DNA of 10,029 nt from Gammaproteobacteria bacterium (GCA_030641695.1 DAOWGY010000236.1:1-10029); one strand, 5' to 3'; positions 1 to 7,997 are shown, counted from the first letter of the stretch. Notes: generated from the letters alone by a model not told the origin. A program made the numbers and translations.

Positions 1-1214
1 AGCTTGACCATGCCACTGGTCTGTTCCATTGCCTTCGCACGGCCGCTGGCCGCAAATGGAAACGAGCCGGTTTTGTACGCCCGACCGCTGTCCTTCACCT
101 CAGCTTCGGTCTTGCCGGCCCACGCGATTTCCGGCGCGGTGTAAATGACCGACGGAATGACGTCGTAATTAACCTCGGAAATCTCACCTGCAATCAAGTC
201 GGCTGCCATTACGCCTTCTTCGGATCCCTTATGAGCGAGCATCGGGCCACGTACCGAATCACCGATCGCGAATACGCCTTTGACACGCGTGCGACATTCA
301 TCATCGACGACAATAAAACCACGCTCGTCCCGCTGAATACCGGCATCCTCGGCAAGCAAACCTTCCGTAAACGGCTTGCGACCAACCGCGACGATGAGCT
401 TGTCGACATCGATCGATTGCGCTCCGGACTTGTCCTCAAAGTCGACTTTGACACCGCCCTTGCCAGACGCTGCCGATGTGACCTTGGCACCCAGCCGGAT
501 GTCGATACCCTGCTTTTTGAATTCCCTGGCCGCGACTTTCGCCACATCGCGGTCGGCCATGAACAGAAAATCCTCCATGGCTTCGAGAATCGTCACTTCG
601 GAACCCAGCCGCGACCATACGCTGCCGAGTTCGAGACCGACCACGCCGGCGCCGATGACACCGAGGCGTTTCGGTACCGCTTCGAGCTCGAGCGCATCCC
701 AGGAGTCGATGATCGTATTGCCGTCGAAGGCTGCGAATGGCAGTTCGATCGGTACCGAGCCCGGTGCCAGAACGACATACTTCGCATCGAGAACTTCAGC
801 GTCGCCCTCAGCCGGCGTAAATTCTACTTTCTTGCCGGCAAGCAACTTGCCATGGCCGACAAGACCTTCGACCTTGTTGGCCTTGAACAGCCCGGCTATA
901 CCGCCGGTCAACTGCCGCACAATGCCGGCGCGCCTTTTTTGCATCGTGCCGATATCCAGCCCAAGTTTGCCGGTTTGTATGCCGTGCTTTTTGAATTCGT
1001 GCGCTGCCCGGTGATACAGCTCTGATGACTCCAGCATCGCCTTCGACGGAATGCAACCGGCGTTGAGACAGGTGCCGCCGAACGCGTGCTTGCCATCGTG
1101 GTTTTGCCATTCGTCAATACAGGCCACACTCATGCCGTGTTGCGCCGCACGAATCGCGGCGATATAGCCAGCGGGGCCTGCGCCGATCACTACAACGTCG
1201 AAATTTCTGCTCAT
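1..1214 (-). CDS. lpdA: Dihydrolipoyl dehydrogenase (E3), 3' end beyond the window
   Basis: This is the FAD flavoprotein that reoxidises dihydrolipoyl groups of 2-oxoacid dehydrogenase complexes and passes electrons to NAD+. Reading from the ATG at 1214, 404 codons lie in the window without a stop. The protein opens with the FAD-binding GAGPAGY (residues 11-17), then the redox-active disulfide motif GGTCLNAGCIPSK (C49, C54). The NAD-binding GAGVVG is at 188-193 and the second FAD motif AIGD ends at D319. The visible end reads FPFAASGRAKAM, typical of E3. Family members have about 470-480 residues, so roughly 70 C-terminal residues, including the His-Glu catalytic pair of the dimer interface, lie off the left edge. 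It starts 14 bases after the sucB stop, with AGGGA upstream as a possible ribosome site, so it is the third gene of the suc operon. Identity is very secure. Whether it also serves pyruvate dehydrogenase cannot be told here. Confidence 0.97.
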   Translation of the reverse strand, partial: MSRNFDVVVIGAGPAGYIAAIRAAQHGMSVACIDEWQNHDGKHAFGGTCLNAGCIPSKAMLESSELYHRAAHEFKKHGIQTGKLGLDIGTMQKRRAGIVRQLTGGIAGLFKANKVEGLVGHGKLLAGKKVEFTPAEGDAEVLDAKYVVLAPGSVPIELPFAAFDGNTIIDSWDALELEAVPKRLGVIGAGVVGLELGSVWSRLGSEVTILEAMEDFLFMADRDVAKVAAREFKKQGIDIRLGAKVTSAASGKGGVKVDFEDKSGAQSIDVDKLIVAVGRKPFTEGLLAEDAGIQRDERGFIVVDDECRTRVKGVFAIGDSVRGPMLAHKGSEEGVMAADLIAGEISEVNYDVIPSVIYTAPEIAWAGKTEAEVKDSGRAYKTGSFPFAASGRAKAMEQTSGMVK

Positions 1215-1228
1215 CGTTTTCTGTGTCC

Positions 1229-2449
1229 CTAAACCTGTAACAACATTCGACCCGGATCTTCGAGCTGCTCTTTGATGGTCACGAGGAATTGCACGGCCTC
1301 GCGCCCGTCGATAATTCGATGGTCGTAGGTTACGGCCAGATACATCATTGGCCGAACCACGATCTCGTCAGCAATGACCATCGGTCGCTGCTGAATGTTG
1401 TGCATGCCGAGGATTGCGCTTTGTGGCGGATTCAAGATTGGCGTGGACATCATCGAACCGAAAATACCACCGTTGGTTATCGTGAAGGTGCCGCCGGTCA
1501 GGTCCTCCATACCGATGGTCCCGGCCTGCGCCCTGGCCGCCACGGCACCGAGTTCCGATTCGAACTGCGCAAAGCTCATCTGATCCACGTCGCGCAACAC
1601 CGGAACCATCAGGCCGCGTTCGGTCGAGACCGCGACGCCTATATCGAAGTAGTTGTGATAGACGACATCGTTGTCCTCCACGGACGCATTAACGACCGGG
1701 AATTTCTTCAGCGCTTCGACCGATGCCTTGGCGAAAAATGACATGAAGCCGAGCTTTACACCGTGCTCTTTCTCGAACGAATCGCGATAGCGCTTGCGCA
1801 TCGCCATGACCTCAGTCAGGTCGACTTCATTGAATGTCGTCAGCATCGCCGCAGTATGCTGCGCCTGCACCATACGTTCCGCGATGCGCGAGCGCAGCCG
1901 CGTCATCGGTACACGTTGTTCCTTGCGCTCCAGCGCAACCACCGCGCCTTCGTCCACTATCTCGGGAGTCGGATCACCTGGCGTTACATTGCTGCTGTGA
2001 TCTTGCTTGAGAAACGCCATGACATCGGCCTTCGTAAGACGACCGTCTTTTCCGGAACCGGTGACCATCGTCGCGTCGAGGTCGTGCTCCTCCAACAAAC
2101 GACGCACAGCCGGACTCGTCTTTGCGACTTTTTTCTCTGCGATGTCCACGGGCTGCTCCACCGCAGCCGGCGCGTCGGACACAGTGGCCGGCGTCGCCTT
2201 CCCGACGATCTCGCCCTCGGCCAGCACTGCCAGTACGTCGCCCGCGGTGACCGTCGCGCCATCGCTGACTCGGATCTCCTCGATAACACCGCCGACAGGT
2301 GCGGGAACCTCGAGGACCACCTTGTCTGTCTCGAGATCGACGAGATTCTCATCCCGACTGACCGATTCGCCGACATTCTTGTGCCATGCGACCAGCGTCG
2401 CGTCACTGACCGATTCGGGCAATGCCGGCACTTTGATTTCAATACTCAT
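1229..2449 (-). CDS. sucB: Dihydrolipoyllysine succinyltransferase (E2 of 2-oxoglutarate dehydrogenase)
   Basis: The 406-residue core enzyme transfers the succinyl group from lipoyl-lysine to CoA. An N-terminal lipoyl domain covers residues 1-77, with the lipoylated lysine in LETDKVVLEV (K43). An Ala/Pro/Val-rich linker follows, then the E3/E1-binding domain at about 110-148 (SPAVRRLLEEHDLDA). The catalytic acetyltransferase domain runs from about 175 to the end and carries the active-site motif DHRIIDG (H377, D381). The reading frame is open 131 codons further upstream, but the ATG at 2449 gives the canonical MSIEIKVPALPES start. That ATG also overlaps the sucA stop as ATGA, with GGAAG just upstream, so translation is probably coupled to sucA. 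A succinyl- rather than acetyl-transferase role rests on the sequence style and on the sucA neighbour. Confidence 0.97.
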   Translation of the reverse strand: MSIEIKVPALPESVSDATLVAWHKNVGESVSRDENLVDLETDKVVLEVPAPVGGVIEEIRVSDGATVTAGDVLAVLAEGEIVGKATPATVSDAPAAVEQPVDIAEKKVAKTSPAVRRLLEEHDLDATMVTGSGKDGRLTKADVMAFLKQDHSSNVTPGDPTPEIVDEGAVVALERKEQRVPMTRLRSRIAERMVQAQHTAAMLTTFNEVDLTEVMAMRKRYRDSFEKEHGVKLGFMSFFAKASVEALKKFPVVNASVEDNDVVYHNYFDIGVAVSTERGLMVPVLRDVDQMSFAQFESELGAVAARAQAGTIGMEDLTGGTFTITNGGIFGSMMSTPILNPPQSAILGMHNIQQRPMVIADEIVVRPMMYLAVTYDHRIIDGREAVQFLVTIKEQLEDPGRMLLQV

Positions 2450-5325
2450 TCGGGCTTCCGTTTCGATTTGCGCGGCTTGGCTGATTTGCTCGCCTTGACC
2501 TCGATGCCAAGTGCAGCCTCTACCAGAGCCTGTTGCTGTTGCAAGTGAATTTTGAATATGCCGGACGCGGGCGCTGCTGCGCCCGGGCGGCCCGCGTAAA
2601 AGAGTTGTTGATGATCCGCAAGCGGTTCCTGCAAACGGTGTCGGATTTGGTACCAGGCGCCCTGATTCTGCGGCTCTTCCTGGCACCACACGATGTCTTC
2701 CACGTGTGCGTATTGTTTGAGAATTGCCGCAAATTCGATGATTGGAAATGGATACAGTTGTTCTATTCGAATCAATGCTACGTCGTCGATGCCGTGCACC
2801 TGTCGAGACTCGAGCAGGTCGTAATAGACTTTGCCACTGCAAAACACCATGCGCCGGGAATCCTCCGGTTTGATCGCTTCCACTTCATGAATGATCAGTT
2901 CGAACTGTCCGGAGGACAGTGCGGTAGCTGGCGACACGGACAACTTGTGCCGCAGCAGACTCTTTGGCGTCATGACGACCAACGGCTTGCGGAACTTGCG
3001 CATCATTTGCCGTCTCAACATGTGGAACATCTGCGCCGGTGTCGACGGCACGCACACCTGCATGTTGTGTTCGGCGCATAATTGCAAAAACCGCTCCATG
3101 CGCGCCGAAGAATGTTCCGGACCCTGCCCCTCGTAACCATGAGGCAGGAACAGCGTGATGCCGCACAAGCGACCCCACTTGGCATCCCCGGAACTAATGA
3201 ACTGATCGATGACAACCTGCGCGCCGTTGACGAAATCGCCGAACTGCCCTTCCCAGATAACCAGCGTATTCGGCTCTGTCGTCGCATAGCCGTATTCGAA
3301 TCCGAGAACCGCCTCTTCCGACAGCAACGAGTCGATAACGCGAAACGCATTCGGCCGGTCGACGATATGGCGAAGCGGGGTGTACTCGCGATTGTTGACC
3401 TGGTTATGAAGCACCGCGTGTCGATGGAAAAATGTGCCACGGCCGCTGTCCTGACCGACGAGCCGGCAATCGTAACCATCGTCGATGAGCGAAGCGTAAG
3501 CCATGGTCTCCGCGAAACCCCAATCCATATCGATTTCGCCGCTCGCCATGCGACACCTTTCATCGACGATACGTTGCACGCGCCCATGCAACTTCATATC
3601 GGGCGGCATTTTCGTGAAATAATCGCTGGTCGTTTCGGCACGCGCGGGACTGATCGTCGTATCGACCGGATCGTCCCAGCTGGCATCGAGATATGATGTC
3701 CAGTCGACCGTGAATTCGTTGCCGATTAAACCGAGTGACGACTTCGGTACGGGCTCGCCGCGATCAAGCCTGTCGCGATACTCATCCTGCATCTTGCCGA
3801 CGCCTTCCTGAGTGATCAGCTGTTGACTTACGAGTCTCTCCGCGTACAAATCGCGTGTCGTGCGGTGATTGCGAATGCGGTCGTACATGATTGGTTGCGT
3901 TGCCGCCGGTTCGTCTGCCTCGTTGTGACCGTGGCGGCGGTAACAGACGAGGTCGATGACCACATCTTTCTTGAATTTCTGCCGGTATTGCAGCGCCAGC
4001 CGCGTGACGAGGATCACGGCCTCGGGATCGTCGCCATTCACGTGGAATATCGGCGCCTCGATCATTTTCGCGACATCGCTGCAATAGTCAGTCGAGCGGG
4101 CATCCGAGGGACGGCTGGTCGTAAAGCCGATTTGATTATTGATGACGATATGCACGGTGCCGCCAGTCCGAAAACCATTGGTCTGTGACAACTGGAATGT
4201 TTCGGTGACGACGCCCTGCGCGGAGAACGCGGCGTCACCATGCACCAGCACCGGCAATACTTCGAGCCGCTCGCTGTCATCGCGACGTTGTTGACGAGCC
4301 CGCACCGAACCCTGCACAACCGGATTGACGATCTCGAGGTGCGACGGATTAAATGCCAGTGCGATGTGTACGTTACCGCCCGGCGTCTTCATGTCCGCGG
4401 AAAAGCCCTTGTGGTACTTGACGTCACCCGAACCCTTGAGATCGTCAATGTCGTAATTGCCCTCGAACTCCTCGAACAGTTCTTCCGGCGACTTGCCAAG
4501 GATATTGACGAGCACATTGATGCGGCCGCGGTGCGCCATGCCGATGATAATTTCGTGCACGCCGGCGACGCCGCCCTGCTGAATCAGGTCGTCGAGCATC
4601 GGGATCAGGCTTTCGCCACCCTCGAGCGAAAATCGTTTCTGCCCGACGTATCGGGTATGCAGATAGCGTTCGATACCTTCGGCGCTCGTGAGTTGTTCGA
4701 GTATTGCCAGCCGCTCCGCGGTGCCCAAGATCGGCGCCGCGACGCTCTGTTCGAAGTACTTGCGCAACCAGAGGCGCTCACGAGACCTCGATATGTGTGC
4801 AATCTCGACCGCAACCTTGCCGCAGAAAATCGTCTTCAAAAGCGCGATGATGTCGCGCAACTTCATGCGCGCGTTTCCAGAGCCTGCAAGCCCGCCCGTG
4901 AAAAACTCGCTCTCCATGTCGGCGTCGGTCAGGCCCAGGTAGTCGAGTTTCAGCACTCCGGGAACACGCCGCTCCATGATACCGAGTGGGTCGATGTCGG
5001 CGATCTGGTGGCCGCGCAGGCTGTATACCTGAATGAGCCGTGACACGGCCGCCTGCTTCTCGGCAGAGGACGGCGTTGCCCCCCGTCGAGCCGTCTGCAG
5101 GCGTCTGGGCCGGCCGCCGTCGCGTGCCGATTCGAGCAGGTCCGCCCGAATCGTCGAATGTGCGACCTCCGTATCCGGGTCTCCCAGAGATTCGAAATAC
5201 TCGCGCCACCCCGTCGGCACCGATTTCGGGTTGCCGAGGTACTGCTCGTACATCGCCTCGACCGCACTGGCATTGCTGCCGTAGAGCGGCGTGGAGGCGT
5301 ATTGGTCCTTGAGAGAACTGCCCAT
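2446..5325 (-). CDS. sucA: 2-oxoglutarate dehydrogenase E1 component (thiamine diphosphate-dependent)
   Basis: This 959-residue protein, slightly longer than the usual 930-950, decarboxylates 2-oxoglutarate and succinylates the lipoyl group of E2; it commits carbon in the TCA cycle. The N-terminal E2-contact segment is present (YEQYLGNPKSVPTGWREYF, residues 26-44). It is followed by the start of the catalytic core (GMAHRGRINVLVN, H265, and KYHKGF, H305), which correspond to active-site histidines in the family. The thiamine diphosphate/Mg2+ motif starts at GDAAFSAQG (363-371) and ends at NNQIG (396-400). A transketolase-like pyrimidine domain fills the C-terminal half. The ATG at 5325 is the only plausible start, since an in-frame TAA lies 15 bases upstream. 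There is no clear Shine-Dalgarno sequence before it. A basic tail (SKSAKPRKSKRKPE) follows the conserved C-terminus. The gene leads the sucA-sucB-lpdA operon; the sdh genes that often precede it are not adjacent. Confidence 0.98.
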   Translation of the reverse strand: MGSSLKDQYASTPLYGSNASAVEAMYEQYLGNPKSVPTGWREYFESLGDPDTEVAHSTIRADLLESARDGGRPRRLQTARRGATPSSAEKQAAVSRLIQVYSLRGHQIADIDPLGIMERRVPGVLKLDYLGLTDADMESEFFTGGLAGSGNARMKLRDIIALLKTIFCGKVAVEIAHISRSRERLWLRKYFEQSVAAPILGTAERLAILEQLTSAEGIERYLHTRYVGQKRFSLEGGESLIPMLDDLIQQGGVAGVHEIIIGMAHRGRINVLVNILGKSPEELFEEFEGNYDIDDLKGSGDVKYHKGFSADMKTPGGNVHIALAFNPSHLEIVNPVVQGSVRARQQRRDDSERLEVLPVLVHGDAAFSAQGVVTETFQLSQTNGFRTGGTVHIVINNQIGFTTSRPSDARSTDYCSDVAKMIEAPIFHVNGDDPEAVILVTRLALQYRQKFKKDVVIDLVCYRRHGHNEADEPAATQPIMYDRIRNHRTTRDLYAERLVSQQLITQEGVGKMQDEYRDRLDRGEPVPKSSLGLIGNEFTVDWTSYLDASWDDPVDTTISPARAETTSDYFTKMPPDMKLHGRVQRIVDERCRMASGEIDMDWGFAETMAYASLIDDGYDCRLVGQDSGRGTFFHRHAVLHNQVNNREYTPLRHIVDRPNAFRVIDSLLSEEAVLGFEYGYATTEPNTLVIWEGQFGDFVNGAQVVIDQFISSGDAKWGRLCGITLFLPHGYEGQGPEHSSARMERFLQLCAEHNMQVCVPSTPAQMFHMLRRQMMRKFRKPLVVMTPKSLLRHKLSVSPATALSSGQFELIIHEVEAIKPEDSRRMVFCSGKVYYDLLESRQVHGIDDVALIRIEQLYPFPIIEFAAILKQYAHVEDIVWCQEEPQNQGAWYQIRHRLQEPLADHQQLFYAGRPGAAAPASGIFKIHLQQQQALVEAALGIEVKASKSAKPRKSKRKPE

Positions 5326-5341
5326 GGGAATAGAATTTTAC

Positions 5342-5358
5342 TGGGGCGAACTGCCCCA
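5342..5358 (-). promoter_or_regulatory. Hairpin in the sucA leader
   Basis: A perfect 6-bp inverted repeat (TGGGGC / GCCCCA, 5-base loop) ends 17 bases upstream of the sucA ATG. No U-run follows it on either strand, so it is unlikely to be an intrinsic terminator. Its place in the 5' leader of a gene without a visible Shine-Dalgarno sequence suggests an influence on translation initiation or mRNA stability. The inverted repeat is seen; the role is inferred. Confidence 0.35.
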
Positions 5359-5397
5359 AAGATACCGGCTTTGAGTCAGGCTGCCAAAAGGCCCGCT

Positions 5398-5426
5398 AGT
5401 TTAGCCCAAGCCACTGGCATTGTGAA
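5398..5426 (-). promoter_or_regulatory. Candidate sigma-70 promoter for sucA-sucB-lpdA
   Basis: On the minus strand TTCACA (5426-5421, 5 of 6 to the -35 consensus) is followed after exactly 17 bases by TAAACT (5403-5398, 4 of 6 to the -10 consensus). Transcription would start near 5391 and give a leader of about 65 bases that includes the hairpin at 5342-5358. It is only a pattern match in a 112-base gap; read-through from the upstream membrane-protein gene is also possible. Confidence 0.33.
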
Positions 5427-5437
5427 CGATCCGAAAA

Positions 5438-5899
5438 TCAAAGAACGGCCAGCAGATTCACGATTTCGTAACACACGAGGCAGCAATAAAAACTGAAGAA
5501 AATCGTGAGAAACAGGCCCGTGCGAACGCGATTCATGAATTGGGATTTAGCGAGGAACACGAGAATCAGGATACTCGTCCCGGTCATGAAGACCTTGCTG
5601 ACCGCGAACGTCGCAGCCCCCTGTCCGAGCATAGCCGCCATGAAAGGATTTGCCTCGATCATGCCGCGTTCGATCAGAAGCAGCGTCAGGAACGCATCGG
5701 CGCAGCTGAGCAACATGATGCCAACGGAAAGAAAGAACAGCCAGGGATGATGCCAGTCCATGAAAATGACATCACTGTCTGCGTCTCGCCGCAGATTGTG
5801 GCGTCGGGAGCGTGTGAAGCCAAACAAAACCGTGCGCCAGGAAAACAGGCGCCTTTCGCTAGGTGCCCGTCTTTCAGCAATGACTTCGCTCAGTTCCAT
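5438..5899 (-). CDS. Small DUF5658-type membrane protein
   Basis: This is a 153-residue protein of unknown function. Its N-terminal 45 residues are polar and rich in arginine (two RR-containing clusters) and are predicted to stay in the cytoplasm. Three hydrophobic segments follow, at about 52-76, 95-117 and 126-150. The stretch ADAFLTLLLIERGMIEANPF (67-86) spans the end of helix 1 and the following loop. Its Asp, the GMIEANP turn and the later lysine-containing helix are what I associate with the DUF5658 family. The ATG at 5899 is supported by AAGGAG about 10 bases upstream. It lies on the same strand between the cytochrome c gene (69-base gap) and sucA (112-base gap) and could be transcribed with either. 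No function can be assigned; family membership is from memory of the motif. Confidence 0.8.
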   Translation of the reverse strand: MELSEVIAERRAPSERRLFSWRTVLFGFTRSRRHNLRRDADSDVIFMDWHHPWLFFLSVGIMLLSCADAFLTLLLIERGMIEANPFMAAMLGQGAATFAVSKVFMTGTSILILVFLAKSQFMNRVRTGLFLTIFFSFYCCLVCYEIVNLLAVL

Positions 5900-5945
5900 C
5901 TAAAAGTCGCTCCTTCAGTCTTACCTGTTCAGACCGCTCGCAGTC

Positions 5946-5968
5946 CCGAAATGTTGCAGCCATTTCGG
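5946..5968 (-). terminator. Stem-loop directly after the cytochrome c stop codon
   Basis: A perfect 8-bp inverted repeat (CCGAAATG / CATTTCGG, 7-base loop) abuts the TAG stop of the cytochrome c gene. It lacks a U-run, so it is not a classic intrinsic terminator. It could still protect the mRNA 3' end or mark a Rho-dependent end, which would separate this gene from the DUF5658 gene. The repeat is seen; the function is a guess. Confidence 0.3.
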
Positions 5969-6481
5969 CTAATCCGGGTTAATTGTCGGCCCTGCGGTGG
6001 TTTGCAGTAAATACGCGATCAGGTCCACCCTGTCGCTGTCTTTCGTAATGCCGGCAAAAGTCATGCGATTGCCCGGCAAGAATCTCCCCGGTTGTTGCAG
6101 CCACGCATCCAGCGCTCTCGGGGTCCAGACAAAATCAGCTCCGCGCACGGCAGCCGAATAATCGAAGCCCTCCACGGCGCCCACCTCGTTGCCGAAGAAC
6201 CCGTACAGATTGGGCCCAATCATGTTCGGGCCACCCTCGTCCAGGCTGTGACACGCCTTGCAAATCTGTACCTGTCGGCCACCATTGTCGCGGTCTGCGC
6301 CCGCGTACGGCGACTGCGCCAGGTAATCTCCTGCCGACAAAACCGACTGATCGCCAAGTGTCGCAGCGGTCAACAACGGTGGCTTCGCGGACTTCGGGCC
6401 CGACGATGTCGCGGTTTCCTCGCCGCAGCCTGCACCGAGACACAGCATGAGCAGTATCACGGATCCCGTCAGTCGTCTCAT
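5969..6481 (-). CDS. Class I cytochrome c, membrane-anchored or lipoprotein
   Basis: This 170-residue mono-haem cytochrome is exported to the periplasm as an electron carrier. The N-terminus has a short basic start (MRRLTG), a hydrophobic core and LGAGC (C19). That may be a lipobox, although Gly at -3 is not canonical; a low-complexity Ser/Lys/Pro linker follows. The haem-attachment motif is CKACH (C74, C77, H78). The fold region GPNLYGFFG (89-97) and the axial-methionine region PGNRMTFAG (M140) match the mitochondrial/c2-like class I type. The frame could begin at a TTG at 6502, but the ATG at 6481 is chosen because GGGGAAGG sits 6 bases before it and it gives a compact signal sequence. It is divergent from the AlkB-type gene and co-oriented with the DUF5658 gene. 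The physiological partner (cytochrome bc1, oxidase or a dehydrogenase) cannot be told from the sequence. Confidence 0.93.
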   Translation of the reverse strand: MRRLTGSVILLMLCLGAGCGEETATSSGPKSAKPPLLTAATLGDQSVLSAGDYLAQSPYAGADRDNGGRQVQICKACHSLDEGGPNMIGPNLYGFFGNEVGAVEGFDYSAAVRGADFVWTPRALDAWLQQPGRFLPGNRMTFAGITKDSDRVDLIAYLLQTTAGPTINPD

Positions 6482-6501
6482 TGTCTGCCTTCCCCACGAC
6501 A

Positions 6502-6530
6502 ATTTTCAGTACCCACTCAAAATAAGGCAA
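6502..6530 (-). promoter_or_regulatory. Candidate promoter for the cytochrome c gene
   Basis: On the minus strand TTGCCT (6530-6525) and GAAAAT (6507-6502) are 17 bases apart, each matching 4 of 6 consensus positions. This would give a very short leader, since the ribosome site lies at about 6488-6495. In the same divergent gap on the plus strand, TATAGT at 6607-6612 is a candidate -10 for the AlkB-type gene, but no good -35 is visible. These are weak pattern matches only. I found no convincing operator in this 6482-6698 gap. Confidence 0.25.
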
Positions 6531-6698
6531 GTTGCGTACCAGAGTGCCATCATCTTGATTTTCGGGCAGATTCGAGCATCTCTCGGCAGCCGCTATTGCC
6601 AGTTTGTATAGTTTTCCGACAGCCTTCGAACACTCGTTGGAGGCCGTTGCCAAAAGAGCGATAATCGCAACCCCTTACAGAACCCTCCGGACGCGCCG

Positions 6699-7901
6699 AT
6701 GAAAGGCTATACGGGAACATTGCCGAACGGCGAAGCCATACACTATGTCGACCGCAAGCGCTGGCTTTGGTCACTGTCCGTGGTGTATCCGTTGCAGCCG
6801 TTTCTCGGCATCGCTTTTCACGCCGCCACCGGTAACGAACTGTGGCTGTTGTTGCCGTTTCTCCTGAGTTACGGGCTTGCGCCATTCATCGACATGGCCT
6901 GCGGCGAAGACCGCAACAACCCGCCGGAAGAAGTCGTCATACAACTCGACCGGGACCCTTACTACCGACGTCTCACGTATGTCGTTGTGCCACTCCATTT
7001 CATCGCCCTGATCGGTACCGCGTGGTACGCAGCGACACAGCAATTGAGCGGCTGGGCGGTGCTCGCTCTTGCCGTCGTCGCCGGATTGGCGTCCGGCCTG
7101 GCCATCAACACCGGCCACGAACTGGGGCACAAGAACTCAAAGCTCGAAAAGTTGCTCGCAAAAATCGTGCTGGCCGTAGCGGGGTATGGTCATTTCACGA
7201 TCGGTCACAACCGTGGCCACCATAGTGACGTCTCTACGCCCGAAGACCCAGCGAGCTCACGTATGGGTGAGAGCATTTACAAATTCGCGGCGCGTGAGGT
7301 GCCGGGCGCACTCCTGCGTGCATGGTCGATCGAGAAAGACCGGCTGACACGGCGTGGCCGGTCGGTGTGGCACCCGAACAACCAGATCCTGCAGTCCTAT
7401 GCACTATCAGTAATCTTGTGGCTGGCACTGATTCTCGCTTTCGGTCTGATCATGGTTCCGTTTCTGGTCGTCCACAACCTGTTCGCCTGGTGGCAACTGA
7501 CCAGTGCGAATTACGTCGAGCACTATGGCCTGTTGCGGGCCAAAGACGCGGATGGCAAGTACGAGCGCTGCGAGCCGCACCACTCCTGGAACAGCAACCA
7601 TATTTACAGCAATCTCATGCTGTTCCATCTTGAACGGCACTCCGACCACCACGCGCATCCGTTGCGGCGTTACCAGTCGCTACGGCATTACCCCGACTTG
7701 CCGCGGCTGCCCAACGGCTACTTCGGCGTCTACCTGCTCTCCTACGTGCCCTGGCTGTGGTTTTACGTCATGGACAAGCGGCTGCTGGCGTTGCCCCATG
7801 TGCAGGGTGATCTGGACATGGTGAATATCGATCCCGACGCACGCTCGGCGATATTCCTCAAGTACGGCCGCGACAAGATGGCGGAGCCCACGATCTCCTA
7901 G
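6699..7901 (+). CDS. alkB: AlkB-family membrane di-iron alkane 1-monooxygenase
   Basis: Members of this family hydroxylate the terminal carbon of alkanes or related hydrophobic substrates, using O2 and electrons from rubredoxin and rubredoxin reductase. The 400-residue protein is typical in length. Hydrophobic segments lie near 22-43, 46-66, 93-112, 116-137, 236-267 and 341-359. The iron-ligand boxes are HELGHK (140-145), GHNRGHH (169-175), NYVEHYG (271-277) and LERHSDHHA (311-319); the family signature TPEDPAS follows box II. Box II normally reads EHNRGHH, and here residue 169 is Gly (codon GGT at 7203). There is no C-terminal rubredoxin domain and none is encoded in the window. The ATG at 6699 has no obvious Shine-Dalgarno sequence, but it gives the usual short N-terminus. 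Gene neighbours give no alkane-degradation context (no alkF/G/H/J/K/T or regulator), so the substrate remains open. Membership is certain; alkane specificity is an inference. Confidence 0.93.
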   Translation: MKGYTGTLPNGEAIHYVDRKRWLWSLSVVYPLQPFLGIAFHAATGNELWLLLPFLLSYGLAPFIDMACGEDRNNPPEEVVIQLDRDPYYRRLTYVVVPLHFIALIGTAWYAATQQLSGWAVLALAVVAGLASGLAINTGHELGHKNSKLEKLLAKIVLAVAGYGHFTIGHNRGHHSDVSTPEDPASSRMGESIYKFAAREVPGALLRAWSIEKDRLTRRGRSVWHPNNQILQSYALSVILWLALILAFGLIMVPFLVVHNLFAWWQLTSANYVEHYGLLRAKDADGKYERCEPHHSWNSNHIYSNLMLFHLERHSDHHAHPLRRYQSLRHYPDLPRLPNGYFGVYLLSYVPWLWFYVMDKRLLALPHVQGDLDMVNIDPDARSAIFLKYGRDKMAEPTIS

Positions 7902-7997
7902 CCTCCATCTGTTTCATGGGCTTTTGCCCGCAAACGGTTGTTTCGCCGACCGGACCCCGCAGCTAGATTCAGGCGGCTTGTGTCCAGGGTCCGCGAG

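Noticed and set aside
2450..2842. 131-codon N-terminal extension of sucB.
   Set aside because: It overlaps the conserved sucA C-terminus in another frame. The lipoyl domain starts exactly at the ATG at 2449.
231..5043. Long open frames on the plus strand opposite lpdA, sucB and sucA (for example 231-1025, 1763-2548, 4240-5043).
   Set aside because: They mirror highly conserved enzyme genes on the minus strand, show no recognisable domains and are expected from codon bias in GC-rich DNA.
6482..6502. TTG start at 6502 for the cytochrome c gene.
   Set aside because: The ATG at 6481 has a good ribosome site (GGGGAAGG) six bases away and gives a better signal sequence.
5969..7901. The cytochrome c as direct electron donor to the AlkB-type enzyme.
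   Set aside because: The cytochrome carries an export signal, while AlkB histidine boxes face the cytoplasm and take electrons from rubredoxin. Divergence alone is not evidence.
7918..7929. GGGC-TTTT-GCCC hairpin after the AlkB-type gene as a terminator.
   Set aside because: It has only a 4-bp stem with no following U-run, so it is too weak to call.
7938..7997. TTG start at 7938 for the CPBP protease, adding 20 Arg-rich residues.
   Set aside because: There is no ribosome site before the TTG, while the ATG at 7998 has AGGG upstream and a normal membrane-protein N-terminus.
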